Shown piece by piece: positions 25,868 through 34,111 of a stretch of DNA of 64,000 bases. Source of the DNA: Streptomyces sp. V2I9 (GTDB taxonomy: Bacteria; Actinomycetota; Actinomycetes; Streptomycetales; Streptomycetaceae); NCBI RefSeq assembly GCF_030817475.1, contig NZ_JAUSZJ010000002.1:4726626-4790625 (forward strand), read 5' to 3'. Each line of letters starts with the position of its first letter. Position 1 is the stretch's first letter. Below the pieces are notes generated by a model. It had not been told where the DNA came from. It saw nothing but the letters and a program-made list of their open reading frames with translations, and made no database searches. The position numbers were made by a program, and so were the translations under genes.

Positions 25868-25912
25868 AGCATACATGTGGGGGCAGCCGGATGATGTGGC
25901 CCCCACATGTTG
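25868..25912 (-). promoter_or_regulatory. nrdA promoter with paired NrdR-like boxes
   Basis: A 12-bp perfect inverted repeat, ACATGTGGGGGC (25873-25884) with 25899-25910, places two ACATGT-centred boxes 32 bp (three turns) apart, the layout of NrdR repressor sites. The proximal box overlaps a -10 TATGCT (minus strand, 25868-25873). The start point would fall at about 25861, the first base of riboswitch stem P1. Confidence 0.6.
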
Positions 25913-25935
25913 TGTCGCGGCGATGTCCTTCGCGC

Positions 25936-26445
25936 CTAGGAAGACGCCTCCAGGTCCAGCCGGAACGTCATGAGCCGTAGGCCCGGCACCGGCTCCCAGT
26001 CCCGCTCGGGGGTCCGCAGAAAGCCCAGCCGGCGGTAGATCCTCCGGGCCGGGAACATGGCCGGCTGCGTCGACAGCACCAGCGCCCGGACCCCGTCGGC
26101 GGACCGGGCCCGCTCGATGCAGGCCCGCACCAGCGCCTCGCCCGCGCCCCGCCCGCGCCCCGCGCGGGCCACCGCCAGCATCCGGAACTCGGCCTCGTCC
26201 GGACCGGCGATGTCGCACCACGGAGCACCCGGCGGGACGTACGTCACCCCGCCGAGCACCGCCCCCTCCGGGGCCACCGCGACGAGGACCTCCGCCTCGG
26301 CCGCCCGCTGCTCCACCGCCCGCAGCTTCAGCAGGTACGGGTCCCGCGGACCGTCCAGCAGGCCGTCGCCCAGATACGCCTCGGCGATGATCTCGCCGAG
26401 AACGGCGTGTTCGGCGGGGTCGGCCACCCTGACCGTCACCTTCAT
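25936..26445 (-). CDS. GNAT-family N-acetyltransferase
   Basis: 169 residues with a standard GNAT fold: FRMLAVARAGRGRGAGEALV (motif A acetyl-CoA pyrophosphate loop R-G-R-G-A-G, about 92-111) and RIYRRLGFLRTPERDWEPVPG (motif B). Substrate unknown. The ATG overlaps the stop of the upstream lipoprotein gene (TGATG), so the two are cotranscribed and translationally coupled. The reason for pairing an acetyltransferase with a secreted protein is not apparent. Confidence 0.85.
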   Translation of the reverse strand: MKVTVRVADPAEHAVLGEIIAEAYLGDGLLDGPRDPYLLKLRAVEQRAAEAEVLVAVAPEGAVLGGVTYVPPGAPWCDIAGPDEAEFRMLAVARAGRGRGAGEALVRACIERARSADGVRALVLSTQPAMFPARRIYRRLGFLRTPERDWEPVPGLRLMTFRLDLEASS

Positions 26446-27131
26446 CAACCACTCGTTCCCACGTCGTTGTCGGGGGCGCCGTCCCCCACCGGCGGCAGGT
26501 CGCCGCGCTCGACCGGCCGCTCGGCGGAGTCCGGGCCGGCGGGCGGCAGGACCTCGTCGAGTTCGCGGTCGTCGGCCCGGTGGGCGGCCAGGGCCGCCGC
26601 CCGCAGCGTCGCCCGGTCCACCTCCTGGCGTGTTCCGCTCAACGTCACCACGAGGCCGCCCTGTTCGCGCGCGTACGCGTGCCCCGACTCCGTGGCGCTG
26701 TACCACTGTCCGCCGTCCCGCTCGCAGGTCGCGGGGGGCTTCCGGCCGGCCGGGTGGGCGGCGGCGTCCGTGCAGTCGGCCACGGCGTGCGGGCGGCGCT
26801 CCACCGACAGCTGGATGCGGCCGCCGTCCGGCGAGGTGTAGGCGCTGCCGAACCCGTCGTCGCCGAGCACCCCGACCGACCGGCGGGCCAGGGCGAAGCC
26901 GTCGGCCTCGGTCACCCACACATGCTCCGGGACGGTCCGCGCGGCCCGCGCCCGCGCCTCCAGCTCCGCCCGGTCGGGCGCCGGGACGGCCGAACCGCTC
27001 GGGTCCGCCGCCCGCGCGTCGGGCGGCGGCTCGGTGCCGCAGCCCGCCGAGGCGGCCAGGGCCACTGCCGGCGCCGCCGGGGTGATGGTGCGGACGAGCC
27101 GGAACCGGGGCCGCCGGGAACGCGAGGTCAT
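26445..27131 (-). CDS. predicted lipoprotein or secreted protein of unknown function
   Basis: 228 residues. An Arg-rich start (MTSRSRRPRFRLVR) and a hydrophobic stretch lead to AASAGC, a lipobox-like site with Cys about residue 31, followed by a Pro/Asp-rich linker. The mature part has a pair of Cys (ADCTDA, ATCERDGGQWYS) that may form a disulfide. No catalytic motif is seen. The lipobox is imperfect (Ser at -3), so a signal-peptidase I substrate is the alternative. First gene of a two-gene unit with the GNAT gene. Confidence 0.65.
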   Translation of the reverse strand: MTSRSRRPRFRLVRTITPAAPAVALAASAGCGTEPPPDARAADPSGSAVPAPDRAELEARARAARTVPEHVWVTEADGFALARRSVGVLGDDGFGSAYTSPDGGRIQLSVERRPHAVADCTDAAAHPAGRKPPATCERDGGQWYSATESGHAYAREQGGLVVTLSGTRQEVDRATLRAAALAAHRADDRELDEVLPPAGPDSAERPVERGDLPPVGDGAPDNDVGTSG

Positions 27132-27222
27132 GCGCACATCCTTGCGTACGGTGAGGGCTCCGTGTGCCGGGAAGGCGAACGACGGGAAGGCACCGGAAGG
27201 ACGGCCGGGCCCGGCGGGCAGT

Positions 27223-27292
27223 GGAAAGGCCGGCGGGCAGCGGACCGCCGGGCGACCGGAAGGCCGGCGGGCGACTGAAAGGCCGCCGGGCC
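27223..27292. repeat. imperfect tandem repeats upstream of the lipoprotein gene
   Basis: Four degenerate units of about 17-18 bp (GGAAAGGCCGGCGGGC type) begin near 27223, 27242, 27258 and 27276. They lie in the 227 bp between the divergent-facing lipoprotein start and the ybdD stop, where no gene is visible. Confidence 0.5.
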
Positions 27293-27358
27293 GCCGCCCG
27301 CCCCATCGGGGGAGGGGCGACGGCCCGTGAGCGAGGGCCTGGTGACCGGCCGTCGGGC

Positions 27359-27562
27359 TCAGCAGCAGCGGAAGCCCTCGCGGGGGTCCGCCTCGCGGGC
27401 GTCCATGCGTGCGCGCTCGAAGGCGCGGCGGGACAGGACGGGCGCGTCCGGATCGTGTGCGCGGGCGTGCGCCACGTACCGGTCGTAGACCGACTCGCCG
27501 GTCACCTCGCGGACGTACCAGCGGATCCGCCCGGCCAGCCGTCGTACATCCGCGACCGTCAT
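27359..27562 (-). CDS. YbdD/YjiX (DUF466) small protein partner of CstA
   Basis: 67 residues with the DUF466 pattern: WYVREVTGESVYDRYVAHARAH and a C-terminal FRCC. These small proteins are encoded next to CstA/BtsT pyruvate symporters and are needed for their activity in enterobacteria. Its ATG overlaps the cstA stop (ATGA), giving coupled translation. Soluble, no membrane segment. Confidence 0.85.
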   Translation of the reverse strand: MTVADVRRLAGRIRWYVREVTGESVYDRYVAHARAHDPDAPVLSRRAFERARMDAREADPREGFRCC

Positions 27563-29784
27563 GTCCGGCTCCCCGTTCCCGCCGCCTCCTTGCGCAGGCC
27601 GCCCTCGGGGCCGACACCGGCGGCGGCCAGTTCGGCCTTCTCCTCCTTGGTCGCGAAGAGCGAGGCGGGGGCGACGAGCCGGGACTCGACGAACGGCGTC
27701 TCGTGGAGCTTGACGCTCTCCGGATCGCGGATGGCCTGGTAGCAGACCCTCGCGGCGTCCACGAGCACCACGATGATGAGGAGCGCGAAGAGCGCGCTCA
27801 GCACCCCGTCGACGGTGGAGTTGGTGACGACGGTCCGCATGTCGTCCATGGTCTTCGCCGGGGGCAGCACCTCGCCCGCGTCGATGCCCGCCTGATACTT
27901 GTCACGCTGGGCGAAGAACCCGATCTTCACGTCGTCGGAGAAGATCTTCTGCCAGCTCGCGGTGAGCGTGACCGCCACGTCCCAGGCGAGCGGGACCGCG
28001 GTGACCCACGCCCACTTCAGGCGGCCGGACTTGACGAGCAGGGTGGTGCAGACGGCGAGCGCGACGGCCGCCAGCAGCTGGTTGGCGATGCCGAAGAGCG
28101 GGAAGAGCTGGTTGATGCCGCCCAGCGGGTCGTGCACGCCGACCCAGAGGAAGTAGCCCCAGCCGCCGACCACGACGGCGCTGGCGAACCAGACCCCCGG
28201 CTTCCAGCTGACCTCGCGGAACGGCTTGTAGACGTTGCCCAGCATGTCCTGGAGCATGAAGCGCCCCACCCGGGTGCCGGCGTCCACGGTGGTGAGGATG
28301 AAGAGCGCCTCGAACATGATGGCGAAGTGGTACCAGAACGCCTTCATCGCGGTCCCGCCGACCACCGCGGAGAAGATCTCCGCCATGCCGAGCGCGAACG
28401 TCGGCGCGCCCCCGGTCCGGGAGAGCAGGCTCGCCTCCTCGACGTCCTTGGCGGCCTGCGCCAGGGCGTCCGGGGAGATCGTGAACCCGAAGTTCGCCAC
28501 GGCCTGGGAGGCGGACTGGACGCTGTCGCCGATCACGCCGGCGGGCGCGTTGATGGCGAAGTAGAGACCGGGGTCGATGATGCAGGCGGCGATCATCGCC
28601 ATGATCGCCACGAACGACTCGACCAGCATGGCGCCGTAGCCGATCATCCGGATCTGCGTCTCCTTCTGGACCATCTTCGGCGTGGTGCCGGAGGAGACCA
28701 GGGAGTGGAAGCCGGAGAGCGCGCCGCAGGCGATGGTGATGAAGACGAAGGGGAACATCGAACCGGCGAAGACCGGGCCCGAGCCGCTGGAGGCGAAGTC
28801 GGTGACCGCGGGCATCTTCAGGGTCGGCAGGGCGACGACCACGCCCAGGGCCAGCAGCCCGATCGTGCCGACCTTCATGAAGGTGGAGAGGTAGTCGCGC
28901 GGGGCCAGCAGCAGCCAGACGGGGAGCACGGAGGCGAGGAACCCGTACACGATCATCCAGATGACCAGCGTGCCCGGCTCCAGCGTGAAGAAGTCCGCCC
29001 ACGACGACTCGGCGACCCAGCCGCCCGAGACGATCGCGAGGAGCAGCAGCGCGACGCCGATGAGGGAGACCTCGCTGACCTTGCCGGGCCGCAGGATGCG
29101 CAGGTAGACGCCCATGAAGAGGGCGATCGGGATCGTCATGCCGATGGAGAAGACGCCCCACGGCGAGTGCGCGAGCGCGTTCACGATGACCAGCGCGAGG
29201 ACCGCGAGCAGGATGATCATGATGATGAAGACCGCGACCAGGGCGGCGATCCCGCCGACCGGCCCTATCTCGTCGCGCGCCATCTGACCGAGCGAACGGC
29301 CGTTGCGGCGGGTGGAGAAGAAGAGCGTCACCATGTCCTGGACGGCCCCGGCGAAGATGACGCCGACGACGAGCCAGATCGTGCCGGGCAGATAGCCCAT
29401 CTGCGCGGCGAGCACCGGGCCGACCAGCGGCCCCGCCCCGGCGATGGCGGCGAAGTGGTGGCCGAACAGGACGCGGCGGTCGGTGGGATGGAAGTCGACG
29501 CCGTTGTCCAGCCGTTCGGCGGGGGTCGCGCGGTTCTTGTCGGCCTTCAGGACCCGGTTGGCGATGAACCGGGAGTAGAAGCGGTACGCGATGGCGTACG
29601 AACCGAGGGCCGCCGCCAGCATCCAGGCGGCGGAGACCTCCTCGCCCCGTGAGAGCGCGAGGGTGGCCCAGCCGACGGCGCCGGCCAGAGCGACCAGACT
29701 CCAGACGACCACGGACTTCGGGGAGATGCCCCGCTTCCCCGGTACCTGTGGGGAAGATGGTGCTGATGTGGGCGCTTCCGCCAT
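27559..29784 (-). CDS. cstA: CstA-family peptide/pyruvate transporter
   Basis: 741 residues with roughly 16-18 membrane segments. The family signature is near the N-terminus: LFGHHFAAIAGAGPLVGPVL followed by GYLPGTIWLVVGVIFAGAVQD. CstA-type proteins take up pyruvate or peptides during carbon starvation. ATG 29784 has GGAG 8 nt upstream. It is coupled to ybdD downstream and preceded on the same strand by a LuxR-type regulator 281 bp away. Whether the substrate is pyruvate or peptides cannot be decided from sequence. Confidence 0.9.
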   Translation of the reverse strand: MAEAPTSAPSSPQVPGKRGISPKSVVVWSLVALAGAVGWATLALSRGEEVSAAWMLAAALGSYAIAYRFYSRFIANRVLKADKNRATPAERLDNGVDFHPTDRRVLFGHHFAAIAGAGPLVGPVLAAQMGYLPGTIWLVVGVIFAGAVQDMVTLFFSTRRNGRSLGQMARDEIGPVGGIAALVAVFIIMIILLAVLALVIVNALAHSPWGVFSIGMTIPIALFMGVYLRILRPGKVSEVSLIGVALLLLAIVSGGWVAESSWADFFTLEPGTLVIWMIVYGFLASVLPVWLLLAPRDYLSTFMKVGTIGLLALGVVVALPTLKMPAVTDFASSGSGPVFAGSMFPFVFITIACGALSGFHSLVSSGTTPKMVQKETQIRMIGYGAMLVESFVAIMAMIAACIIDPGLYFAINAPAGVIGDSVQSASQAVANFGFTISPDALAQAAKDVEEASLLSRTGGAPTFALGMAEIFSAVVGGTAMKAFWYHFAIMFEALFILTTVDAGTRVGRFMLQDMLGNVYKPFREVSWKPGVWFASAVVVGGWGYFLWVGVHDPLGGINQLFPLFGIANQLLAAVALAVCTTLLVKSGRLKWAWVTAVPLAWDVAVTLTASWQKIFSDDVKIGFFAQRDKYQAGIDAGEVLPPAKTMDDMRTVVTNSTVDGVLSALFALLIIVVLVDAARVCYQAIRDPESVKLHETPFVESRLVAPASLFATKEEKAELAAAGVGPEGGLRKEAAGTGSRT

Positions 29785-29906
29785 GTGGGTGACTCCGTCC
29801 CCTCGCTGATCACCGGTTGCGTGGGCAGGAAATCTATGGGACGCGTCCGGCCAGCGTCACCCCCTGTCCGCATTGCGGTCCGGCTACGGTGATGTTTCGC
29901 AACGGG

Positions 29907-29972
29907 GCACGGGCAGGGCGGCGAGTCGGTTCACCTCAGGCACGGGCAGCGCGGCGCGTCGGTTCACCCGGG
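29907..29972. repeat. 33-bp tandem duplication upstream of cstA
   Basis: Units 29907-29939 and 29940-29972 (starting GCACGGGCAGGGCGGCG) differ at a few positions. They lie in the cstA/LuxR intergenic region, 123-188 bp upstream of the cstA ATG, where I see no gene. Confidence 0.65.
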
Positions 29973-30065
29973 GGGTGTCCGGCGTGGAAGGGGCGGCTGT
30001 CCGGGCGGGCCGGCCGGCGAGCGGCGGCACCGCCTTCGGCCGGGGAGACCTCCTCCCGCCGCCGG

Positions 30066-31061
30066 TCAGACCCAGCCCCGGCGGGCCGCCTCGGCGCCCG
30101 CCTGGAATCTGCTGCGGGCCTGCATCCGGGCCGTCAGCTCCGCGTTCATCCGGCGCACGGTGCGCAGGGACACCCCCAGGCGGCGTGCGGCGGTCGCGTC
30201 CGTGTGCCCCTTCGCCAGCACGGACAGCAACTCGTCCTCCTGGGGCGTCAGTCCGTTGCCGTCGCGGGCGGGAGGGGAGCTGAACGGGCTGGCGGTCGCC
30301 CACAACTGCTCGAACAGCATCCGGGCCACCGCCACGGCCCCCTTGCTGCGCAACTCCAGTGCGCCCGCCCGCCCGTCGTCGGGGTCCAGCGGCACCAGCG
30401 CGACCTCACCGTCGACCACCACCATGATCAGCGGCAGCGTCGGCAGCGTACGGCTCTCCGCGCCGAGCGCCCCCAGCCGGTTCACATAGCGCAGCGTCGG
30501 CGGGTCGTTGCGGAAGCTGTCCTGGTAGATGCTGCGCAGCCGCACCCCTCGCTCCAGCGCCCGCCGGTCCAGCGGCCAGCTGGCCTCCAGCGTGTCGGGG
30601 GACTGCGCGCCGCCGGGCAGCAGCGAGAGGCACTCCCGGGCGGCCAGTTCGGCCAGTTCGGTCAGCCGCTCACGCACCGCGTCGAGCCCTTCCAGCCGTT
30701 TGACGACGTCGAATCCGCCACCCGCCCGCCGCCCCCGGTCCGTGGTGAGGGCCGACATCGCGTCCCGCGCCACTTCGAGCCCCCGCTGCTGCCGGGCCAG
30801 CTCGGCCTCCCGACGGGAGAGGAGGAACGGCAGGCTGGCCGCCGGGTCCAGGGCCCGGAAGACCGGCGGGCCCTGCTCCGTACCGTGCGTGCCGCCGTCG
30901 TCCAGCAGGCACAGCTCGGCCAACTGGTCCAGTGCGCGGCGCACATCGTCCTCGCTCCGCCCCAGACGCGCCACGATCTCGTCGAGCCGCAGCTCCGGCT
31001 CGTCCAGGACGAGCCGGTAGACCAGCTCCGTCCGCGCGTCCAGCCCCAGCACCTCTAACAT
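30066..31061 (-). CDS. LuxR-type helix-turn-helix regulator with TrmB-like N-terminus
   Basis: 331 residues. The N-terminus resembles a TrmB/MarR-like winged helix (ARTELVYRLVLDEPELRLDEIVARLGRSEDDVRRALDQL). A middle effector-like region follows, and the C-terminal LuxR domain is at about 262-320 (LTPQEDELLSVLAKGHTDATAARRLGVSLRTVRRMNAELTARM). No receiver domain is present. ATG 31061 has GGAG 6 nt upstream (CCAGGG spacer); the open frame to 31085 lacks a better site. It lies upstream of cstA on the same strand, so it may regulate pyruvate uptake. A dre-like site lies about 90 bp upstream. Confidence 0.82.
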   Translation of the reverse strand: MLEVLGLDARTELVYRLVLDEPELRLDEIVARLGRSEDDVRRALDQLAELCLLDDGGTHGTEQGPPVFRALDPAASLPFLLSRREAELARQQRGLEVARDAMSALTTDRGRRAGGGFDVVKRLEGLDAVRERLTELAELAARECLSLLPGGAQSPDTLEASWPLDRRALERGVRLRSIYQDSFRNDPPTLRYVNRLGALGAESRTLPTLPLIMVVVDGEVALVPLDPDDGRAGALELRSKGAVAVARMLFEQLWATASPFSSPPARDGNGLTPQEDELLSVLAKGHTDATAARRLGVSLRTVRRMNAELTARMQARSRFQAGAEAARRGWV

Positions 31062-31150
31062 CCCTGGCTCCCCCGCAGATGTCACGCCGTCCCGCAGGCG
31101 GTGCGGGACGGCCCTTCAGCACCGGGCGTGAGTGTAGGGCGGCACGTTGT

Positions 31151-31166
31151 GAAGGTATAGACCAGG
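31151..31166. promoter_or_regulatory. dre-like (DasR) site upstream of the LuxR gene
   Basis: GAAGGTATAGACCAGG matches the reverse-complement dre consensus (AGTGGTCTAGACCAGT) at 11 of 16 positions and shares the core GGTATAGACCA with the site before nagB. It is about 90 bp upstream of the LuxR-type gene. Confidence 0.45.
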
Positions 31167-31457
31167 TCCACGGGGCGGATGGGCTCCGAAGTGCCGCGCG
31201 TGGCCGGAAAAGCCGGGGCCCGACGGCGGCCGGAGGGGCTCCCGGTGGTGGGGAGGGATGGCCGCAAGATGTCTGGCAGCCTCCTGCCACCACCGCATCG
31301 TCCCAGGCAGCCGCCCCCGTACGGCCCTCGCTGCGGCTGGCACTCCGCTGCCCCGCAGCTTTCGGCCACCCGCCAACCGTGGCTCCGCGGGCGGCGATGG
31401 CGACAGGATCTGGCCGTCACAAGGCATTCACACACCGCTATTTCTCAGGAGTTCCGT

Positions 31458-31568
31458 ATGTGGGCGTTCCCTTCCCCCGGCCCTCGCCACTCGTCGGCCG
31501 CCGCCTCTTCCGCACTCCCGGCGGCCCTGTGCGCGGTCTCGGCACGGGCCGGCTTCTCCTGGGGGTGA
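31458..31568 (+). CDS. possible 36-residue leader peptide
   Basis: ATG 31458 preceded by GGAG at 6 nt; product starts MWAFPSPGPRHSS and ends ARAGFSWG with an Ala/Ser-rich centre. It sits between a weak promoter and the first clear cluster gene. No homologue recognised; it could be chance. Confidence 0.2.
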   Translation: MWAFPSPGPRHSSAAASSALPAALCAVSARAGFSWG

Positions 31569-31590
31569 CCCCGGAGAACGGGACGCCCCC

Positions 31591-31971
31591 GTGTTCCTGG
31601 TGATCGCCCTCCTCGTGCGCGCCGAACCCCCGCGCCCCGACCGGTGGACGGCCGGCGAGCTGGCCCGCTGGCTGGGCTCCCGCCCCGTCAGGGCCGGCCC
31701 GCACGCGGTCGGACCGGTCCACGTGCACGTCGTCGAGGGCCCGGACGGCACGGTCCGCGCCGCGCTCTACATGGAGAGCCCCGACCCCGTGCACGCCGAA
31801 CTGGCCGCGCTGGAGCACCTCCTGGCCGCCCTGAGCGCCGCCCGGCCCGCCTCGCTGGACTGGCGGCCCGCCGCTCTCGGCGGCGTCACGGGCTGCCCGC
31901 CCCCGCACCGCCTCCCCGAACCGAAAGGACCGGATCCGCCATGCCACGGGAGCGCCCCTCCGTGTCAGTGA
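31591..31971 (+). CDS. small unknown protein heading the glycan cluster
   Basis: 126 residues from GTG 31591 with strong third-position GC up to about codon 110; the last dozen codons lose the bias where they overlap the next gene's ribosome site and start (31 bp overlap). The sequence has a hydrophobic start (VFLVIALLVRAE), an amphipathic segment GELARWLGSRPVRAGPHAVG and a helix rich in Ala/Leu (HAELAALEHLLAALSAA). No catalytic motif or known domain is recognised. Ribosome site is weak, so an upstream start in the same frame is possible. The tight overlap implies it belongs to the cluster operon. Confidence 0.5.
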   Translation: MFLVIALLVRAEPPRPDRWTAGELARWLGSRPVRAGPHAVGPVHVHVVEGPDGTVRAALYMESPDPVHAELAALEHLLAALSAARPASLDWRPAALGGVTGCPPPHRLPEPKGPDPPCHGSAPPCQ

Positions 31972-32969
31972 TCATCCCCAACCACAACTACGAGAAGACC
32001 CTGCGGGCCTGCCTCGAATCGGTCTACGCCCAGACCCTGCGCCCGCTGGACGTGGTCGTCGTGGACGACGCCAGCACCGACGGCTCCCGCGACATCGCCC
32101 GCGCGTTCCCCTGCGTCCTGGTGGCCCGTCCCCGGAACGGCGGGGTCTCCGCCGCCCGCAACCTCGGCGTCTCCGCGTCCGCCGGGCAGGTGCTGTTCTT
32201 CCTCGACTCCGACATCGCCCTGGCGCCCGACGCGATCGAGAACGCCGTCGACCTGCTCATGGACGATCCGGGGACCGGCTGCGTCCACGGCGTCCTGGAC
32301 CCCGAACCGCTCTTCGACGACGGCCCGGTGGAGGTCTACCACTGCCTGCACGCGCACTTCTGGCGACGCCGCAGCGCCGGGGTCGTCGGCACCGCCTTCT
32401 TCGCGCTGGCCGCGATCGAGCGCTCCGTCTTCGAGGCGACCGGACCCTTCGACGAGAACCTCCGCGACTCCGAGGACGTCGAGTACAGCGACCGCCTCGC
32501 CGCCACCCACCGCATTCGGCTCAGTGAGCGGGTGACCGGCCGCCACGACGACGTGGACCGGCTGCTGCCGATGCTCGCCGAGCAGTACCGGCGCTCCCAA
32601 CTGCTCGTCCCCGTCGCCGCCGTGGAACGCCGGCGCGGCGGCGGGCTGCGCGCCAACCGCACGGCGGGCGTCCTCGCCGCCGGCCTGGTCCCGCTCACGC
32701 TCCCGCTCGCCCTGCTCACCCCCTGGCTGCTCGCGGCGCCGCTCGTCTGCGCCGTGGCCTTCGCGCTCGCGGACGTGGAGCTGTCCCATTTCGTGGCCCG
32801 CCGCAAGGGACGGCTCTTCCTGCTCCGCTTCTCCGCGCTGCACTTCGCGGTCCACCTCGCTCTCGTCCTCGGCGCGGTGACCGGCGGCGTCCGCTGGCTG
32901 GTGGACCCGCGTTTCGGCCCCTCGGTCCGGGGCCGCCGCGACCGCCCGGCCCCGGCGGCGGCACCGTGA
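31941..32969 (+). CDS. family 2 glycosyltransferase with C-terminal membrane segments (1)
   Basis: 342 residues. A GT-A domain: VSVIIPNHNYEKTLRACLESVY at the N-terminus (nucleotide-sugar binding), VVVVDDASTDGS, and the DXD-type metal site FFLDSDIALAPDA (about 90). ENLRDSEDVEYSDRL supplies the acceptor-side acidic residue (ED-like motif). Two or three hydrophobic helices near 240-320 anchor it to the membrane. It would transfer a sugar to a lipid-linked acceptor on the cytoplasmic face. AGGA lies 11 nt before ATG 31941. Its stop overlaps the next start (GTGA). A paralogue is at 37792. Confidence 0.9.
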   Translation: MPRERPSVSVIIPNHNYEKTLRACLESVYAQTLRPLDVVVVDDASTDGSRDIARAFPCVLVARPRNGGVSAARNLGVSASAGQVLFFLDSDIALAPDAIENAVDLLMDDPGTGCVHGVLDPEPLFDDGPVEVYHCLHAHFWRRRSAGVVGTAFFALAAIERSVFEATGPFDENLRDSEDVEYSDRLAATHRIRLSERVTGRHDDVDRLLPMLAEQYRRSQLLVPVAAVERRRGGGLRANRTAGVLAAGLVPLTLPLALLTPWLLAAPLVCAVAFALADVELSHFVARRKGRLFLLRFSALHFAVHLALVLGAVTGGVRWLVDPRFGPSVRGRRDRPAPAAAP

Positions 32970-34111
32970 GCACCGGGACGGACGGAGAGGCGGAGGCCCT
33001 ACGGCCCGCGGCTGCGTCACCGGAACCGGAAGCCGTAGGTGCCGGTGCCGCGCGTCCGGAGGCCGTACGGTCCACGGCTACGTCGCCGGAACCGGAACCG
33101 AAGCCGGAACCGGAACCGAAGCCGGCGCCGGACACCGCCCCGGCCGGGGCCGACCGACGCCCCTCCCGGTGGGCCCGCGCGCTGCGCCCCGCCGCCGTTG
33201 CCGTCCTCATCGCGGCGACCTGCTTCGCCGTGGGCGGATCGCTGCGCGCGGCCGGTACGGAGCTGGCCGACGCCGCCGGCCGGCCCGGAGGGGTGCTCCT
33301 GCTCGGCGCTGCCCTGGCCGCCAACGCGGCCGGACTCGTCCTGTCGATGCTCTCCTGGCGCGTCCTCGTCGTGGACGGCGGCTCCCCGGCCCGCACCAGC
33401 GACACCGCGCGTATCTTCTTCATCGGTGTCATCAGCAAGTTCGTCCCCGGCCGGATCTGGGGCGTCCTCGCCCACGTCCAGCTCGGCAAGGCCGTCGGCA
33501 TCGCCCCCGAGCGGATGATCGCCGCCTTCGGCCTCGGCCTCGTCATCGGGACGACCACCGGGGCCGCCGCCGGACTCCTCGTCGCCCCGGCCGTGTTCGG
33601 CGCGGGCGCCTGGGTGTTCGCCCCGCTCGTGCTGCTCGCGGCGGCCGGCGTGGCCCGGCCCGGCTGGGTGGGCCGGCTCGTCGCGTGGACGATGCGGCTG
33701 GCCCGCCGCCCCGCCGGAGCCGCCGACAGCTCCCCCCGCGCCCTGCGGCTCTCCATCGGCTGGGCCTGCGCCTCGTGGGCGGGCTCCGGACTCCACCTGT
33801 GGGCCATCGCCGTGCTGCTCGGCGCCCCACCGCTGCTCTCCCTGCCCGTCTGCGTCGGCGGCTTCGCCCTGGCCACCGTCGCCGGAAGCCTCGCCTTCGT
33901 CCTGCCCGACGGCTGGGGAGCGCGCGAGCTCGTCCTCCTCGCCCCCCTCGCCGCGGTGATGCCGCTCTCCGCCGCCACCGCCGCCGTCATCGCCAGCCGG
34001 CTCGTCTGCGTGCTCAGCGAGGTCGCCGCCACCGGCGCGGCCCTCGCCTGGGCCCGCGCCGCCGGACCCCTGCCCGTCCCTCGACCCGCGCTCCGGGAAG
34101 GAACCGCATGA
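32966..34111 (+). CDS. LPG-synthase-TM/UPF0104 flippase-like membrane protein
   Basis: 381 residues. The first ~65 are a Pro/Glu repeat tail, with a hexapeptide PEPEPK repeated from an 18-bp tandem DNA repeat near 33087-33124. About eight membrane helices follow, typical of the lysylphosphatidylglycerol synthetase TM region / AglD family (DTARIFFIGVISKFVPGRIWG, and GSLAFVLPDGWGARE, a conserved family loop). No synthetase domain is attached. In glycan clusters such proteins are suspected of lipid-linked sugar translocation. GTG overlaps the previous stop and its stop overlaps the next ATG (ATGA). Confidence 0.82.
   Translation: MSTGTDGEAEALRPAAASPEPEAVGAGAARPEAVRSTATSPEPEPKPEPEPKPAPDTAPAGADRRPSRWARALRPAAVAVLIAATCFAVGGSLRAAGTELADAAGRPGGVLLLGAALAANAAGLVLSMLSWRVLVVDGGSPARTSDTARIFFIGVISKFVPGRIWGVLAHVQLGKAVGIAPERMIAAFGLGLVIGTTTGAAAGLLVAPAVFGAGAWVFAPLVLLAAAGVARPGWVGRLVAWTMRLARRPAGAADSSPRALRLSIGWACASWAGSGLHLWAIAVLLGAPPLLSLPVCVGGFALATVAGSLAFVLPDGWGARELVLLAPLAAVMPLSAATAAVIASRLVCVLSEVAATGAALAWARAAGPLPVPRPALREGTA

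Larger units (their letters stand above)
31062..31590. other. intergenic region before the glycan cluster
   Basis: About 530 bp. It contains the dre-like site at 31151-31166 near the LuxR end and, at the other end, TCACAA (31420-31425), 16 bp, TATTTC, a possible weak promoter for the rightward cluster. A 36-codon frame (31458-31568) has GGAG 6 nt before its ATG and could be a leader peptide; its coding bias is not distinctive. No other gene is supported. Confidence 0.4.

Noticed and set aside
27181..27310. CRISPR-like repeats
   Set aside because: Units are degenerate, 17-18 bp, directly adjacent and without unique spacers; no cas genes in the window.
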